A stretch of 64,000 bases of DNA from Streptomyces sclerotialus (GCF_040907265.1 NZ_JBFOHP010000002.1:2752501-2816500), one strand, 5' to 3'; shown: positions 18,285-28,169, counted from the first letter of the stretch. The notes: a model not told the origin generated them from the letters alone. Program-made: numbers and translations.

Positions 18285-18347
18285 CGAGCCCCCTCCCTGG
18301 CGGCTTCCCTCGGCGCGGGGGCCGGGGAAGCTCCGGAAGGGGGCTCG
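18285..18347 (-). terminator. Inverted repeat after the DUF3052 gene
   Basis: The arms CGAGCCCCCT and AGGGGGCTCG are perfect over 10 bp and bracket a GC-rich loop. The repeat lies 22 bp past the DUF3052 stop codon, before the peroxiredoxin gene. Confidence 0.55.
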
Positions 18348-18368
18348 GGGTCGAGCCGGCTCGGCGGC

Positions 18369-18809
18369 TCAGCGCTTGCCGGACTTGGCGGTCTTCGGCG
18401 TGACCAGCCGGCTGCCGGTCCAGTCCTTGCCCGCGTTGATGCTCCTGGTCTGGGACAGACCCGCGGTCTGCGCGGCCTCGTTGACGTCACTCGGCTCGAT
18501 GTAGCCGTCGCGGCCGGTCTTGGGCGTCATCAGCCAGATCTCGCCGCCCTCGTCGATCAGACCGATGGCATCCACCAGCGCGTCCGTCAGGTCGCCGTCA
18601 TCGTCCCGGAACCACAGGACGACGACATCGGCCACGTCGTCATAGTCCTCGTCGACGAGCTCCTGGCCGATCACGGCCTCGATGGCTTCACGGAGCTCCT
18701 GCTCGACGTCATCGTCGTAGCCGATCTCCTGGACCACCTGTCCGGGCTCGAACCCCAGCTTGATGGCCGGGTTGGTCCGCTCCTCCGCGTGGTCCGCGGT
18801 CGCGCTCAC
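18369..18809 (-). CDS. DUF3052 family protein
   Basis: A 146-residue acidic protein from a GTG. Family features are KLGFEPGQVVQEIGYDDDVEQELR, the acidic run DEDYDDVADVVVLWFRDDDGDL, IDEGGEIWLMTPKTGRDGYIEPSDV and the basic tail LVTPKTAKSGKR. It has no signal peptide. DUF3052 is conserved in actinobacteria, very often divergent from aceE as here, suggesting a link to pyruvate dehydrogenase or cell-wall physiology. The molecular function is unknown to me. Confidence 0.85.
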   Translation of the reverse strand: MSATADHAEERTNPAIKLGFEPGQVVQEIGYDDDVEQELREAIEAVIGQELVDEDYDDVADVVVLWFRDDDGDLTDALVDAIGLIDEGGEIWLMTPKTGRDGYIEPSDVNEAAQTAGLSQTRSINAGKDWTGSRLVTPKTAKSGKR

Positions 18810-19345
18810 GGATTGCCTCCTGTCATGTCTTGTGGATAGGCCTTACACCTCGCGCGTGCGCGGGGCATTGGGCGTAGTCCACACGGGCGGGGCGAATCGC
18901 GCAAGTACCCGGCCGTCCAGACCGCCAAAACGGTGACGGATACGGCCGTCTCGCCGCAACTGCGACCCCTTCTACCCCGCGGGACAGTGATTCACGCCAC
19001 AGCGTTGCACCACTTCCTTAGGGTACTCGCGCGCGACCGGGCCGGCCTGGGGAGCGGAGCGGCCCGGAGACCGGTGTTCGATATCCGTACGGCCGACCGC
19101 CACGGGCGCGCGACATGGGCGTATGGTTGCGATTTGCTCTCCCCCGGAGCGCGCCTCCGGCGGCGTCTCCCAGGGGACGGTTACCAGCAGGTAGAGATGA
19201 CGTATCCGCGTGCCTCGGTACACGATGGAAGACGGCGCGACACCAGCAGAGACAGAAATCTGACCTCGGGCTCGACATCCGTGTGCCTTACGTACGCATC
19301 ACGAATGGGCAGAGCACGACACGACCAGAACAGCGAAGGAACAGC
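18810..19345. other. Divergent promoter region of DUF3052 and aceE
   Basis: A 536-bp region between two divergent starts. It must hold promoters for both genes. I see no convincing tRNA, riboswitch or strong dyad. The frames that cross it (for example 18933-19631) have Arg- and Pro-rich composition and look non-coding. GAAGGAACA sits just before the aceE GTG. The long leader is compatible with regulated transcription of aceE. Confidence 0.4.
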
Positions 19346-22093
19346 GTGGCTTCCGGATCCGATCGCAACCCGATCATCATTGGCGGCCTTCCCAGCCAGG
19401 TCCCGGACTTCGATCCTGAAGAGACCCAGGAATGGCTCGACTCGCTCGACGCAGCCGTCGATGAGCGAGGCCGGGAACGTGCCCGCTACCTCATGCTCCG
19501 CCTCATCGAGCGAGCCCGCGAGAAGCGCGTGGCCGTGCCCGAGATGCGCAGCACGGACTACGTCAACACCATCGCCACCAAGGACGAGCCGTTCTTCCCC
19601 GGCAACGAGGAGATCGAGCGCAAGATCCTGAACGCGACCCGGTGGAACGCGGCCGTCATGGTCTCGCGCGCCCAGCGCCCCGGTATCGGCGTCGGCGGCC
19701 ACATCGCCACCTTCGCCTCCTCGGCCTCCCTGTACGACGTGGGCTTCAACCACTTCTTCCGGGGCAAGGACGACGGCCGGGGCGGCGACCAGATCTTCTT
19801 CCAGGGCCACGCCTCCCCCGGCGTCTACGCCCGCGCCTACCTCCTGGACCGCCTCTCCGCCGACCAGCTGGACGCGTTCCGCCAGGAGAAGTCCAAGGCC
19901 CCGAACGGCCTCTCCAGCTACCCGCACCCGCGGCTGATGCCGGACTTCTGGGAGTTCCCGACCGTCTCGATGGGCCTCGGCCCGCTCGGCGCGATCTACC
20001 AGGCCCGGATGAACCGCTACATGGAGGCGCGCGGCATCGCCGACACCTCCGACAGCCACGTGTGGGCGTTCCTCGGCGACGGCGAGATGGACGAGCCGGA
20101 GTCGCTCGGCCAGCTGTCCATCGCCGCGCGCGAGGGCCTGGACAACCTGACCTTCGTCGTCAACTGCAACCTGCAGCGCCTGGACGGCCCGGTCCGCGGC
20201 AACGGCAAGATCATGCAGGAGCTGGAGTCGCAGTTCCGCGGCGCCGGCTGGAACGTGATCAAGCTGGTCTGGGACCGCTCCTGGGACCCGCTGCTCGCGC
20301 AGGACCGCGACGGCGTGCTGGTCAACAAGCTGAACACCACGCCCGACGGCCAGTTCCAGACGTACGCCACCGAGACCGGTGCGTACATCCGCGAGCACTT
20401 CTTCGGTGACGACCACCGGCTGCGCAAGATGGTCGAGAACATGACCGACGACCAGATCCTGCACCTGGGCCGCGGCGGTCACGACCACAAGAAGATCTAC
20501 GCGGCGTACGCGGCGGCCAAGGCGCACAAGGGCCAGCCGACCGTGATCCTCGCGCAGACCGTCAAGGGCTGGACGCTCGGCCCGAACTTCGAGGGCCGCA
20601 ACGCGACCCACCAGATGAAGAAGCTGACGGTCGACGACCTGAAGATGTTCCGCGACCGGCTGCACCTGCCGATCCCGGACAAGGACCTGGAGGACGGCAA
20701 CCCGCCGTACTACCACCCGGGCCGGGACTCCGAAGAGATCCAGTACATGCACGACCGGCGCAAGGCGAACGGCGGGTACGTCCCGACCCGTGTCGTGCGC
20801 GCCAAGCCGCTGGAGCTGCCGGGCGACAAGGCGTACGCGACCGCCAAGAAGGGCTCGGGCCAGCAGAAGATCGCCACGACCATGGCGTTCGTCCGCGTCC
20901 TGAAGGACCTGATGCGGGACAAGGAGATCGGCAAGCGCTTCGTGCCGATCGCCCCGGACGAGTACCGCACCTTCGGCATGGACGCGTTCTTCCCGACCTC
21001 GAAGATCTACAACCCGCTGGGCCAGATCTACGAGTCGGTCGACCGCGAGCTGCTGCTGGCGTACAAGGAGTCGCCGACCGGCCAGATGCTGCACGACGGC
21101 ATCACGGAGGCGGGCTGCACCGCCTCGCTGATCGCGGCGGGCTCGGCCTACGCCACGCACGGCGAGCCGCTGATCCCGGTGTACGTCTTCTACTCGATGT
21201 TCGGTTTCCAGCGGACCGGCGACCAGTTCTGGCAGATGGCCGACCAGCTGGCGCGCGGTTTCGTTCTGGGTGCGACCGCGGGCCGTACGACCCTGACCGG
21301 TGAGGGTCTGCAGCACGCCGACGGCCACTCCCAGCTGCTGGCCTCGACCAACCCGGCGTGCGTCGCCTACGACCCGGCGTACGGTTACGAGATCGCGCAC
21401 ATCGTCAAGGACGGCCTGCGCCGTATGTACGGCGAGACCGCGGACGGGCAGCCGGGCGAGGACGTCTTCTACTACCTCACCGTCTACAACGAGCCGATCC
21501 AGCACCCGGCCGAGCCGGAGGACGTGGACGTCGAGGGCATCCTCAAGGGCATCCACAAGGTCAAGCCGGCCACGGCGGGCTCCATCCCGGCGCAGATCAT
21601 GGCGTCCGGCGTGGCCGTGCCGTGGGCGGTCGAGGCGCAGCAGATCCTCGCCGAGGAGTGGAACGTCAAGGCGGACGTCTGGTCGGCCACCTCCTGGAAC
21701 GAGCTGCGCCGCGAGGCCGTCGACGTGGAGGAGCACAACCTCCTGCACCCGGAGGAGGAGCAGCGCGTCCCGTACGTGACGCGGAAGCTCTCCGGCTCCG
21801 AGGGTCCGTTCGTGGCCGTCTCCGACTGGATGCGTTCGGTTCCCGACCAGATCGCCCGCTGGGTCCCGGGGACGTACCAGTCCCTCGGCGCGGACGGCTT
21901 CGGCTTCGCCGACACCCGTGGTGCGGCGCGCCGCTTCTTCCACATCGACGCGCAGTCCATCGTCCTCGGCGTGCTCACCGAGCTGGCCAAGGAGGGCAAG
22001 GTCGACCGCTCGGCGCTGAAGCAGGCCATCGACCGCTACCAGCTGCTGGACGTCACGGCGGCGGAGGCCGGCGAGGCGGGCGGCGACGCGTGA
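19346..22093 (+). CDS. aceE: Pyruvate dehydrogenase E1 component (homodimeric type)
   Basis: A 915-residue thiamine-diphosphate enzyme that decarboxylates pyruvate and acetylates lipoyl E2. The ThDP motif is [10 protein letters not shown] (244-253) with the following Asn in [11 protein letters not shown]. Early motifs are [13 protein letters not shown] and [30 protein letters not shown], then the transketolase-like pyrimidine domain with [22 protein letters not shown]. The length fits homodimeric E1. GAAGGA lies 6 nt before the GTG. The gene is monocistronic, with a strong hairpin behind it; in actinobacteria E2 and E3 are encoded elsewhere. Confidence 0.97.
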   Translation: MASGSDRNPIIIGGLPSQVPDFDPEETQEWLDSLDAAVDERGRERARYLMLRLIERAREKRVAVPEMRSTDYVNTIATKDEPFFPGNEEIERKILNATRWNAAVMVSRAQRPGIGVGGHIATFASSASLYDVGFNHFFRGKDDGRGGDQIFFQGHASPGVYARAYLLDRLSADQLDAFRQEKSKAPNGLSSYPHPRLMPDFWEFPTVSMGLGPLGAIYQARMNRYMEARGIADTSDSHVWAFLGDGEMDEPESLGQLSIAAREGLDNLTFVVNCNLQRLDGPVRGNGKIMQELESQFRGAGWNVIKLVWDRSWDPLLAQDRDGVLVNKLNTTPDGQFQTYATETGAYIREHFFGDDHRLRKMVENMTDDQILHLGRGGHDHKKIYAAYAAAKAHKGQPTVILAQTVKGWTLGPNFEGRNATHQMKKLTVDDLKMFRDRLHLPIPDKDLEDGNPPYYHPGRDSEEIQYMHDRRKANGGYVPTRVVRAKPLELPGDKAYATAKKGSGQQKIATTMAFVRVLKDLMRDKEIGKRFVPIAPDEYRTFGMDAFFPTSKIYNPLGQIYESVDRELLLAYKESPTGQMLHDGITEAGCTASLIAAGSAYATHGEPLIPVYVFYSMFGFQRTGDQFWQMADQLARGFVLGATAGRTTLTGEGLQHADGHSQLLASTNPACVAYDPAYGYEIAHIVKDGLRRMYGETADGQPGEDVFYYLTVYNEPIQHPAEPEDVDVEGILKGIHKVKPATAGSIPAQIMASGVAVPWAVEAQQILAEEWNVKADVWSATSWNELRREAVDVEEHNLLHPEEEQRVPYVTRKLSGSEGPFVAVSDWMRSVPDQIARWVPGTYQSLGADGFGFADTRGAARRFFHIDAQSIVLGVLTELAKEGKVDRSALKQAIDRYQLLDVTAAEAGEAGGDA

Positions 22094-22123
22094 CCGCTCC
22101 GCGGTGACCGTTTCCCGTGGGTG

Positions 22124-22155
22124 AGGGCCCGGGCAGCACTTGCTGCCCGGGCCCT
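22124..22155 (+). terminator. Strong hairpin terminator of aceE
   Basis: Perfect 15-bp arms AGGGCCCGGGCAGCA and TGCTGCCCGGGCCCT meet at a 2-nt turn, 31 bp after the aceE stop and just before the opposing I36 gene. There is no T run, typical for streptomycetes. Confidence 0.85.
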
Positions 22156-22178
22156 TCGCCGTTCCGGCGGGCGCGCCT

Positions 22179-22535
22179 TCAGCGCTCCCAGATCTTGATC
22201 GCCCGCACCTCGTACGGCGAGTCCGGCACGTAGGTACCACCACCCGGGTACGTGTCGTACTCGCCGGTCTCGGCGCACTCGGCGCTCTGGTACGTGGTCA
22301 CCGGGCGTCCCGTGCGGTTCGCGAAGGACCGCGCGGGGCGGCCGTCCGGCAGCGGCACGCAGCTCTCGATGTCGGTGTCGGAGAGCTCGTGGGTCGCGCG
22401 CGGGCCTTCGTACCCGGCCTTCGGCCAGAGGCAGAGCTGCCCGGCGGCGCAGCCCCCGGAGGCCGCGTCCGCGGCGAAGGGCGCGCTGAGCAGCGCGGCG
22501 GCGCCGAACGTGGCAGCGAGCAGTGTCGTACGCAT
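22179..22535 (-). CDS. Secreted peptidase inhibitor I36-type protein
   Basis: A 118-residue exported protein. MRTTLLAATFGAAALLSAPFAADAA is a signal peptide with AxA cleavage near 25. The mature part has CAAGQLCLWPKAGYEGP, a beta/gamma-crystallin-like motif shared with the Streptomyces metalloproteinase inhibitor family I36, followed by AKRSFANRTG-like and YPGGGTY segments. Four Cys could form two disulfides. It is probably a small extracellular inhibitor or stress protein, though the target is unknown. GGGGGGA precedes the ATG. It faces aceE tail to tail. Confidence 0.8.
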   Translation of the reverse strand: MRTTLLAATFGAAALLSAPFAADAASGGCAAGQLCLWPKAGYEGPRATHELSDTDIESCVPLPDGRPARSFANRTGRPVTTYQSAECAETGEYDTYPGGGTYVPDSPYEVRAIKIWER

Positions 22536-22660
22536 GTGGGTCCCCCCGTGTCGTGATCGTGTGACGATCGGTCCGGTGACACGCTGGCGGCCCCGCCGGT
22601 ACGTGGAAAACACAACCGGGCCCCGCCCACCCGGACGAGGGAAGACGGGCCCCGGAGATT

Positions 22661-22687
22661 GCCGCGCCCCGTAGGGCGGGGCGCGGC
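22661..22687. other. GC-rich hairpin in the I36-TetR spacer
   Basis: Perfect 11-bp arms GCCGCGCCCCG and CGGGGCGCGGC enclose a 5-nt loop, midway in the 441-bp spacer between the divergent I36 and TetR genes. No transcript is known to end here. It may separate the two promoters. The rest of the spacer shows no gene. Confidence 0.4.
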
Positions 22688-22876
22688 GCGAGTCGATCTG
22701 CGGCCCCGTCGCGTGGGCGCGAGCAACCACGACGGTGCCGCGCGGGGCACCACGTACGGCCCGCTGCGCACCGCAGGTCGGATAAGGCCGGCGCGAGGAG
22801 GTACAACGTTGGTGATCCACCGGACGTCGGGGGCGGCGAGGGCGACGATCGCGCCGCCGAGGACCAGGATCACTCA

Positions 22877-22929
22877 TGTCAGTGACTGACAATTGACAGA
22901 GCGTTTCATGAGTCGGTAACTGTCAGTTA
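22877..22929 (+). promoter_or_regulatory. TetR-gene promoter with two dyad operators
   Basis: TGTCAGTGACTGACA (22877-22891) is a perfect odd palindrome and TAACTGTCAGTTA (22917-22929) a second; both contain ACTG/CAGT half-sites. Between them TTGACA (22893-22898) fits a -35 box, and 18 bp further TAACTG could be the -10, lying inside the second dyad. Repressor binding at either would block transcription of the TetR gene that starts at 22977, so autoregulation is inferred. Confidence 0.6.
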
Positions 22930-22976
22930 GCACACAGGTATCGTGAGCAGCAGTGTTACGACGAGGAGGGCGGCGC

Positions 22977-23642
22977 ATGAAAGCCGAGGTGACGCCGCGT
23001 GAAGGGCTGCGCTGCGGACTGCGCGAGCGGAAGAAGCGGCGTACGCGCGACGCCCTGATCCGCGCCGCGCTGGAACTGTGCACCGAGCAGGGGTACGACC
23101 GGACCACGATCGACGAGATCGCCGAGGCGGTCGACGTCTCCCAGCGGACCTTCTTCCGGTACTTCACCACCAAGGAAGACGTGGTCTTCGCCGTCCAGGA
23201 GACCGTCGAGGCGCGCTTCCTGGAGGCCCTGCAGGCCCGCCCGGCCGCCGAGACCCCGCTGGAGGCGCTGCGCAACGCGGTACTGCTCGCCTGGGACGAC
23301 CTCGGCCAGGTGATCGAGTCGATCATCCCGGTCGAACTGCACATGCGGACGTACCAGATGATCGAGTCCACGCCCGGACTGGTCGCCGCGCACCTGCGGC
23401 GCAGCTGCGAGCTGGAGGAGCTGATCGCGGGGGTGATCGCCCGGCGCGAGGGCCTGGACCCGGCCGCCGATCCGCGTCCGCGGGTCGTGGTCGCGGCCTT
23501 CAGCGGCGTGATGCGGCTGTCGGGGCGGCTGTGGGGCGAGGCCGGGGAGTGCAGCGTGGAGTCCATCCGCGCCGTCACCGAGGGTCATCTGGACCAGATC
23601 GTTCCGGCGATCGCCGGCGAGTGGCGCAAAACAGCCCACTGA
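22977..23642 (+). CDS. TetR-family transcriptional regulator
   Basis: A 221-residue repressor. The N-terminal HTH (about 22-68) reads RTRDALIRAALELCTEQGYDRTTIDEIAEAVDVSQRTFFRYFTTKEDVVF, typical TetR/AcrR. The C-terminal ligand domain resembles the MftR-type TetR_C fold (IESIIPVELHMRTYQMIESTPGL). GAGGAGG lies 7 nt before the ATG; a GTG at 22953 is not preferred. Two dyads upstream suggest self-control. The only divergent neighbour is the I36 inhibitor gene 440 bp away; the hydrolase gene 145 bp downstream seems to have its own start. Confidence 0.88.
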   Translation: MKAEVTPREGLRCGLRERKKRRTRDALIRAALELCTEQGYDRTTIDEIAEAVDVSQRTFFRYFTTKEDVVFAVQETVEARFLEALQARPAAETPLEALRNAVLLAWDDLGQVIESIIPVELHMRTYQMIESTPGLVAAHLRRSCELEELIAGVIARREGLDPAADPRPRVVVAAFSGVMRLSGRLWGEAGECSVESIRAVTEGHLDQIVPAIAGEWRKTAH

Positions 23643-23787
23643 TTCGCTCGGACGAGCACGCCGCCGTACGTCGGAGCGGGACAAACGGGTACCAAGTGTC
23701 CGTTGTGACCCTAATGACCCACAGCGAAACGTGAGTTGCCTCACCCAATCCACGAGCGTCGCGCGCCGTCTCCTAGGCTGTCCCGCG

Positions 23788-25002
23788 GTGACTTCCTTCT
23801 CCGAGCTCGGCGCTCCCCCCGGTTTCCTGCAGTCCTCCGCCTGGCGCGCGGCACTCGCCCTGCTGGTGGTGTTCGTGATGCTTGCCGTGACCGGCTGGAC
23901 GGGGATCAGAGGCACGAAGGACGACACCGACCCGCTGGGCAGCTCCCGCGCCGCCTGGGCGGCCGGCACCTTCCACGGCCACCGGCTGCCCGACCCGGCG
24001 GCGGGCCCGCACCGCATAGCGGCGTTCTTCGCCAAGCTCGGCAAGACCGACCGGCTCCGGCTGGCCGACCGCTACCCGCTCGCCGTCGGCAACATGGCCG
24101 GCGCCCCCGCCACCCTGCGTTACCACGCCAACCGCACGGCGATGGACAAGGCCAGGGAGGTCGCCGAGCGGCGCTCGCACGACGGGCGGCTCACCCCCGA
24201 AGGCCGCCAGGAAGCCGGCCGGCTGATGCACCGGCTGGAGTCCCTGATGCGGCCGGACCGGCAGATCCTGTCCTTCGACCCGGCCGCCGGCGGCCGCGCC
24301 GCCGAGGTCTTCGGCGACCTGACGCACGCCCGCCGGGTGTCGGTCGTGGTGCCCGGCGTCGACACCAACCTGGTGAACTTCGAGCGCACCAAGCGGGCGG
24401 ACAGCGCACCGGTCGGCATGGCCTCCTCGCTGTACGACGCGGAGCGCGCGGTGCGCCCCGACGCCCGTACGGCCGTGATCGCCTGGGCCGACTACACCGC
24501 GCCCGCCGGGATCGGTGTGGACGCGGCGGCCGGGCAGCTGGCGCAGGCGGGCGCCCAGCGCCTGGAGTCGATGGTCGGCGCGCTGCCGGCCGGCGCCGAC
24601 GTCTCCCTGTTCTGCCACAGCTACGGCTCCGTGGTGTGCGGGGTGGCCGCCCGTGAGCTGCCCTCCCGGGTCGGCGACATCGTGGTGGCGGGCAGCCCCG
24701 GCATGCGCGCCCAGAACGCCGCGGCGCTGCACACCACGGCGCGGGTCTGGGCGATGCGGGACGCCGACGACTGGATCCAGGACGTGCCGTACCTGGAGCT
24801 GGGCGGGCTGGGGCACGGCGCCGACCCGGTGGACCCGGCGTTCGGCTCCCGGGTGCTGTCCGCGGCGGGCGCGAGCGGGCACGCGGGGTACTTCGCCCGC
24901 GGGACGCAGAGTCTGGCCAATTTCGCCCTCGTCGGGGTCGGCGCGGTGGCGGGCGTCAGCTGCGCCTCCGACGACGGCGACTGCGCGGCCGACCTGGCGT
25001 GA
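23788..25002 (+). CDS. Alpha/beta hydrolase, DUF1023 type, membrane-anchored
   Basis: A 404-residue protein. One N-terminal membrane segment (about 17-38, ALALLVVFVMLAVTGW) anchors it, with the catalytic part outside. The DUF1023 core has FDPAAGGRAAEVFGDL, VSVVVPGVDTNL and the nucleophile elbow FCHSYGSVVCG; the acid and His are expected in the DPVDPAFG and GHAGYF regions. A TAGGCT box ends 8 nt before the GTG, so a leaderless message is likely; the longer frame from 23731 is unlikely. The paralogue at 29181 has the same length and order of motifs. The substrate is unknown; the family is common in actinobacteria. Confidence 0.8.
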   Translation: MTSFSELGAPPGFLQSSAWRAALALLVVFVMLAVTGWTGIRGTKDDTDPLGSSRAAWAAGTFHGHRLPDPAAGPHRIAAFFAKLGKTDRLRLADRYPLAVGNMAGAPATLRYHANRTAMDKAREVAERRSHDGRLTPEGRQEAGRLMHRLESLMRPDRQILSFDPAAGGRAAEVFGDLTHARRVSVVVPGVDTNLVNFERTKRADSAPVGMASSLYDAERAVRPDARTAVIAWADYTAPAGIGVDAAAGQLAQAGAQRLESMVGALPAGADVSLFCHSYGSVVCGVAARELPSRVGDIVVAGSPGMRAQNAAALHTTARVWAMRDADDWIQDVPYLELGGLGHGADPVDPAFGSRVLSAAGASGHAGYFARGTQSLANFALVGVGAVAGVSCASDDGDCAADLA

Positions 25003-25121
25003 GGAGCAGGCCGGGCACCGTACGGGGCTCCCGGCCCGAGCGCGCGCCCCGCGGACCGGGAACGGCGTGACGCGCGTAGCACGTGCTGTACGGAAGGGGG
25101 ACGGGCGGGCGGCCCGCCGCT

Positions 25122-25127
25122 TACGAT
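25122..25127 (+). promoter_or_regulatory. -10 box of a leaderless gene
   Basis: TACGAT lies 7 nt before the ATG at 25135. No ribosome site is seen between. The position fits transcription starting at the start codon. Confidence 0.5.
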
Positions 25128-25134
25128 GAACCGC

Positions 25135-26037
25135 ATGGGTGATGTGCTGGCCGGTTTTCATGCCGTCTGGGAGTTCGACACGGACTCCGTACTCATCCGC
25201 TTCGAACGGGGGATCCGCAAGCCCAAGCTGTTCCAGGCGCTCGGCGAGCGCCGTATCCCCTACGAAGCGCTGAGGACGGTTACGCTCTCGCGAGGCAAGC
25301 GCGGGACGGTGGTCCTGCACGCCCGGCCACGGCCGGGCGCCGATCCACTGATGGAGGCGGCCGACGGCCAGCTCAAGGACGACGCCGACCCGTACCGCCT
25401 GGTGCTCCCCGCCGACCGCGCCGAGCAGGCCGCGTACTACCGCGACCAGCTGCACGATCTCCTCGGCGGCGACGCGGCCGGCCCCGCCGGCCGGCATCTC
25501 GTGGCGGCGCCCGAGCCGCCGCTGACCTTCAAGGCGTACGACGGCAAGGCGACCTTCGACGGTGACGCGGTGGCGTTCCGCTGGTTCTGGACCGGCGCCT
25601 CGACCGCGAAGTGGAAGTCCGGCGACCAGAGTTTCCCGGTCGACGGGCTGGCCGGCGTGGTCTGGCGCTCCCCGGAGAACGGCTCCTCGGCCCCCACGGC
25701 GCCCGGCGCGTGGCACAGCGGCTATCTGCGGCTGCTGGCGCACGGCACCGAGGAGGAGGACGGGAAGGGCGCCGACCAGGACCCCGCCTCGGTGATCTTC
25801 GGGCTCGGCTACGGTCCGGTCCACGAGTCGCTGCCGTTCGCCGCCGCCGTCCTCCAGGCCGTACGGAACGCGGGCCCGGCCCCCGCCCCCGCGCCGCGCC
25901 GCCGCACCCTGGAGCCGCACCGCGGCCCCGCCGACATCGCCGACCGCATACGGCAGCTGGGCGAGCTGCACGACGCGGGGCTGCTGACGGACGACGAGTT
26001 CAGCGCGAAGAAGGCCGAACTCCTGGCGGAGCTGTAG
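25135..26037 (+). CDS. DUF4429/SHOCT-domain protein
   Basis: A 300-residue soluble protein beginning MGDVLAGFHAVWEFD. Two DUF4429-like beta repeats are visible (about 1-110 and 125-240), each with an Arg/Phe-Glu-Arg core (VLIRFERG; FRWFWTG). The last 35 residues, IADRIRQLGELHDAGLLTDDEF, are a SHOCT oligomerisation motif. The start is chosen because TACGAT is 7 nt upstream and no Shine-Dalgarno sequence exists; an ATG 9 nt earlier overlaps that box. The family resembles bacterial PH-like domains. The function is unknown; a scaffold role is inferred. Confidence 0.82.
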   Translation: MGDVLAGFHAVWEFDTDSVLIRFERGIRKPKLFQALGERRIPYEALRTVTLSRGKRGTVVLHARPRPGADPLMEAADGQLKDDADPYRLVLPADRAEQAAYYRDQLHDLLGGDAAGPAGRHLVAAPEPPLTFKAYDGKATFDGDAVAFRWFWTGASTAKWKSGDQSFPVDGLAGVVWRSPENGSSAPTAPGAWHSGYLRLLAHGTEEEDGKGADQDPASVIFGLGYGPVHESLPFAAAVLQAVRNAGPAPAPAPRRRTLEPHRGPADIADRIRQLGELHDAGLLTDDEFSAKKAELLAEL

Positions 26038-26142
26038 CCGCCGGGCGGTGCCGTGCGCGGGCCGGTACCACCCGCGCCTGATACCCAGGTATGACCGCGT
26101 GCTCACGACTCCGGTATGACGCCCGGCCGGACCCGCGCGGCC

Positions 26143-26148
26143 TACGCT
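26143..26148 (+). promoter_or_regulatory. -10 box of the histidine kinase gene
   Basis: TACGCT ends 9 nt before the ATG at 26158 with no ribosome site between, consistent with a leaderless kinase/regulator message. Confidence 0.45.
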
Positions 26149-26157
26149 GAACCGGCG

Positions 26158-27492
26158 ATGTCCACGTCATCTCCTTCCCCCGAGCCCCCGCGCGCCGGCC
26201 TCCCTGCGGCCCGGCACGCACTGCGCGCCTTCGCCACGGCCCTCACCACCCCGACGCGCCCCGGCGATCCCCTCCTCGGCAACGCCGCACGCCCGTGGCT
26301 GCGGTGGCTGCCGTACGTCGTCGCCCTCGCGTTCACCGTCTCGCTGCTGCCCACCGCCATCGTCGTACTGAGCAACGACTACGGCATGAACGGCGGGCTC
26401 GCCGGTGCCCTCGGCGTGGCCCAGACCGTGCCGCTGCTGCTCGCCGTCACCCGCCCGCTGCAGACCTGGTGGGTGATCTTCGCGGCCGATCTGGCCACCG
26501 CGCTGGCGCTGACGATGTCGGCGCCGCTGCCCGGACCGCCGTACCCCTGGCCGGCCCCGACGGTCGTCGGGCTCCTCGCCCTGATGGTGGCGCTCGGACT
26601 CCGGGAACGGCGGCGCACGCTCGTCGCCGTCTGGCTGGTGACCGGCGCCGCCGGCATCCTCTTCGAGCTCTTCAGATCGGGCGACGGCGACGGCACCTGG
26701 GTGCTGATGTTCGTACTGTCCGGCGTGGTGCTGCTGGTGGCGGGCGCGCTGCGGGAACGCGGGGACGCCCGGCGGGAGTTGGCGGAACAGGCGACGATCA
26801 GCGAGGCGGAGCGGGCCCGGCGCACGCTGCTGGAGGAGCGCACCCGCATCGCCCGCGAGCTGCACGACGTCGTGGCCCACCACATGTCGGTGATCACCGT
26901 GCAGGCGGACAGTGCGCCGTACCGCCTCCAGGGCCTGCCGCCCGAAGCCGCCGAGGAGTTCGGGACGATCGCCTCGACCGCGCGCGAGTCACTGGCCGAG
27001 ATGCGCCGGCTGCTGGGCGTGCTGCGCAGCGAGGAGAGCGAGCGGCACGGCGGCCCGGAGAAGACGCCGCAGCCGGGCCTTGACCAGCTGTCGCGGCTCG
27101 TGGAAGGAACCGTACGGGCCGGGGTGCCGGTGAAGTCGGCACTGTCCCGGGCGCTCGGCGAGCTCCCGCCCGCCGTGGACCTGTCGGCGTACCGGATCGT
27201 GCAGGAGGCGCTGGCGAACGTCGTGCGGCACGCGCCCGGCGCGCGTACCCGGGTCTCGGTGACGCCGGACCGTACGGGCCTGACCGTCCTGGTCGTCAAC
27301 GGTCCGCCGCCGCGCTCCGCCGCGCCGCTGGAGACCACCGGAACCGGCCACGGCCTGGTCGGCATGCGCGAGCGCGTACGGCTGCTGGGCGGCACCCTGG
27401 ACACCGGCCCGCTGCCGGACGGGGGTTACCGTGTCGCCGCGCGGCTCCCGCTCGCGGAGCCCCCGACGGAAAAGGACCCGACGCCCGCATGA
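26158..27492 (+). CDS. NarL-type sensor histidine kinase
   Basis: A 444-residue membrane kinase. Five or six membrane segments (about 48-195) form the sensor. A coiled linker leads to the HisKA_3 box TRIARELHDVVAHHMSVI, holding the phosphoacceptor His. The ATPase part has the N box VQEALANVVRHAPGA and the G box GTGHGLVGMRERV. It phosphorylates the response regulator whose ATG overlaps its stop by 4 nt. The signal is unknown; lack of an extracellular domain suggests membrane or envelope sensing. Pairs of this type often control adjacent ABC exporters, but none is present here. Confidence 0.9.
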   Translation: MSTSSPSPEPPRAGLPAARHALRAFATALTTPTRPGDPLLGNAARPWLRWLPYVVALAFTVSLLPTAIVVLSNDYGMNGGLAGALGVAQTVPLLLAVTRPLQTWWVIFAADLATALALTMSAPLPGPPYPWPAPTVVGLLALMVALGLRERRRTLVAVWLVTGAAGILFELFRSGDGDGTWVLMFVLSGVVLLVAGALRERGDARRELAEQATISEAERARRTLLEERTRIARELHDVVAHHMSVITVQADSAPYRLQGLPPEAAEEFGTIASTARESLAEMRRLLGVLRSEESERHGGPEKTPQPGLDQLSRLVEGTVRAGVPVKSALSRALGELPPAVDLSAYRIVQEALANVVRHAPGARTRVSVTPDRTGLTVLVVNGPPPRSAAPLETTGTGHGLVGMRERVRLLGGTLDTGPLPDGGYRVAARLPLAEPPTEKDPTPA

Positions 27493-28169
27493 CCACCCGC
27501 GTGCTCATCGTCGACGACCAGGCCATGGTGCGGGCGGGCTTCGCCGCGCTGCTCGCCGCGCAGAGCGACATCGACGTCGTCGGCGACGCGGCGGACGGCG
27601 TACAAGGCGTCGAGCTCAGCCGCGCCACCCATCCCGACGTGGTCCTGATGGACGTCCGGATGCCGGAGATGGACGGTCTGGAGGCGGCCCGGCAGCTGCT
27701 CTCCCCTCCCCCGGGCGTGGTGCACCGCCCGAAGGTGCTGATGCTCACCACCTTCGACGTCGACGACTACGTGTACGAGGCGCTGCGCGCCGGCGCGTCC
27801 GGCTTCCTGCTGAAGGACGCGCCGCCGGCCGACCTGATCTCCGCGGTACGGATCGTGGCGGCCGGCGAGGCGCTGCTCGCCCCCTCGGTGACCCGCCGGC
27901 TGATCGCCGACTTCGCGCGGCAGCGGCCCGCGCCCCGCAAGGACCGCGAGTCGCTGCGGCTGAACGGGCTCACGCCGCGCGAGACCGAGGTGCTGGAGCT
28001 GATCGCGCGCGGCCTGTCCAACCAGGAGATCGCGGCCGAGCTGGTGCTGGCGGAGCAGACGGTGAAGACGCACATCGGGCGGGTGCTGGCCAAGCTGGAC
28101 CTGCGCGACCGGGCCCAGGCGGTGATCTTCGCGTACGAGTCGGGGCTGGTGACTCCCGGTGACCGCTGA
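27489..28169 (+). CDS. NarL/FixJ-family response regulator
   Basis: A 226-residue two-domain regulator. The receiver (about 1-120) has the acid pair in IVDDQ, the phospho-Asp in VVLMDVRMPEMDG, Thr in MLTTFD and Lys in LLKDAP. The LuxR-type HTH (about 155-215) reads LTPRETEVLELIARGLSNQEIAAEL, then VKTHIGRVLAKLDLRDR. The ATGA overlap with the kinase gene shows translational coupling. The targets are unknown. The transcript probably ends in the 120 bp before the YceI gene, which contains two imperfect copies of a TGAGCAGGG-type repeat. Confidence 0.92.
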   Translation: MTTRVLIVDDQAMVRAGFAALLAAQSDIDVVGDAADGVQGVELSRATHPDVVLMDVRMPEMDGLEAARQLLSPPPGVVHRPKVLMLTTFDVDDYVYEALRAGASGFLLKDAPPADLISAVRIVAAGEALLAPSVTRRLIADFARQRPAPRKDRESLRLNGLTPRETEVLELIARGLSNQEIAAELVLAEQTVKTHIGRVLAKLDLRDRAQAVIFAYESGLVTPGDR

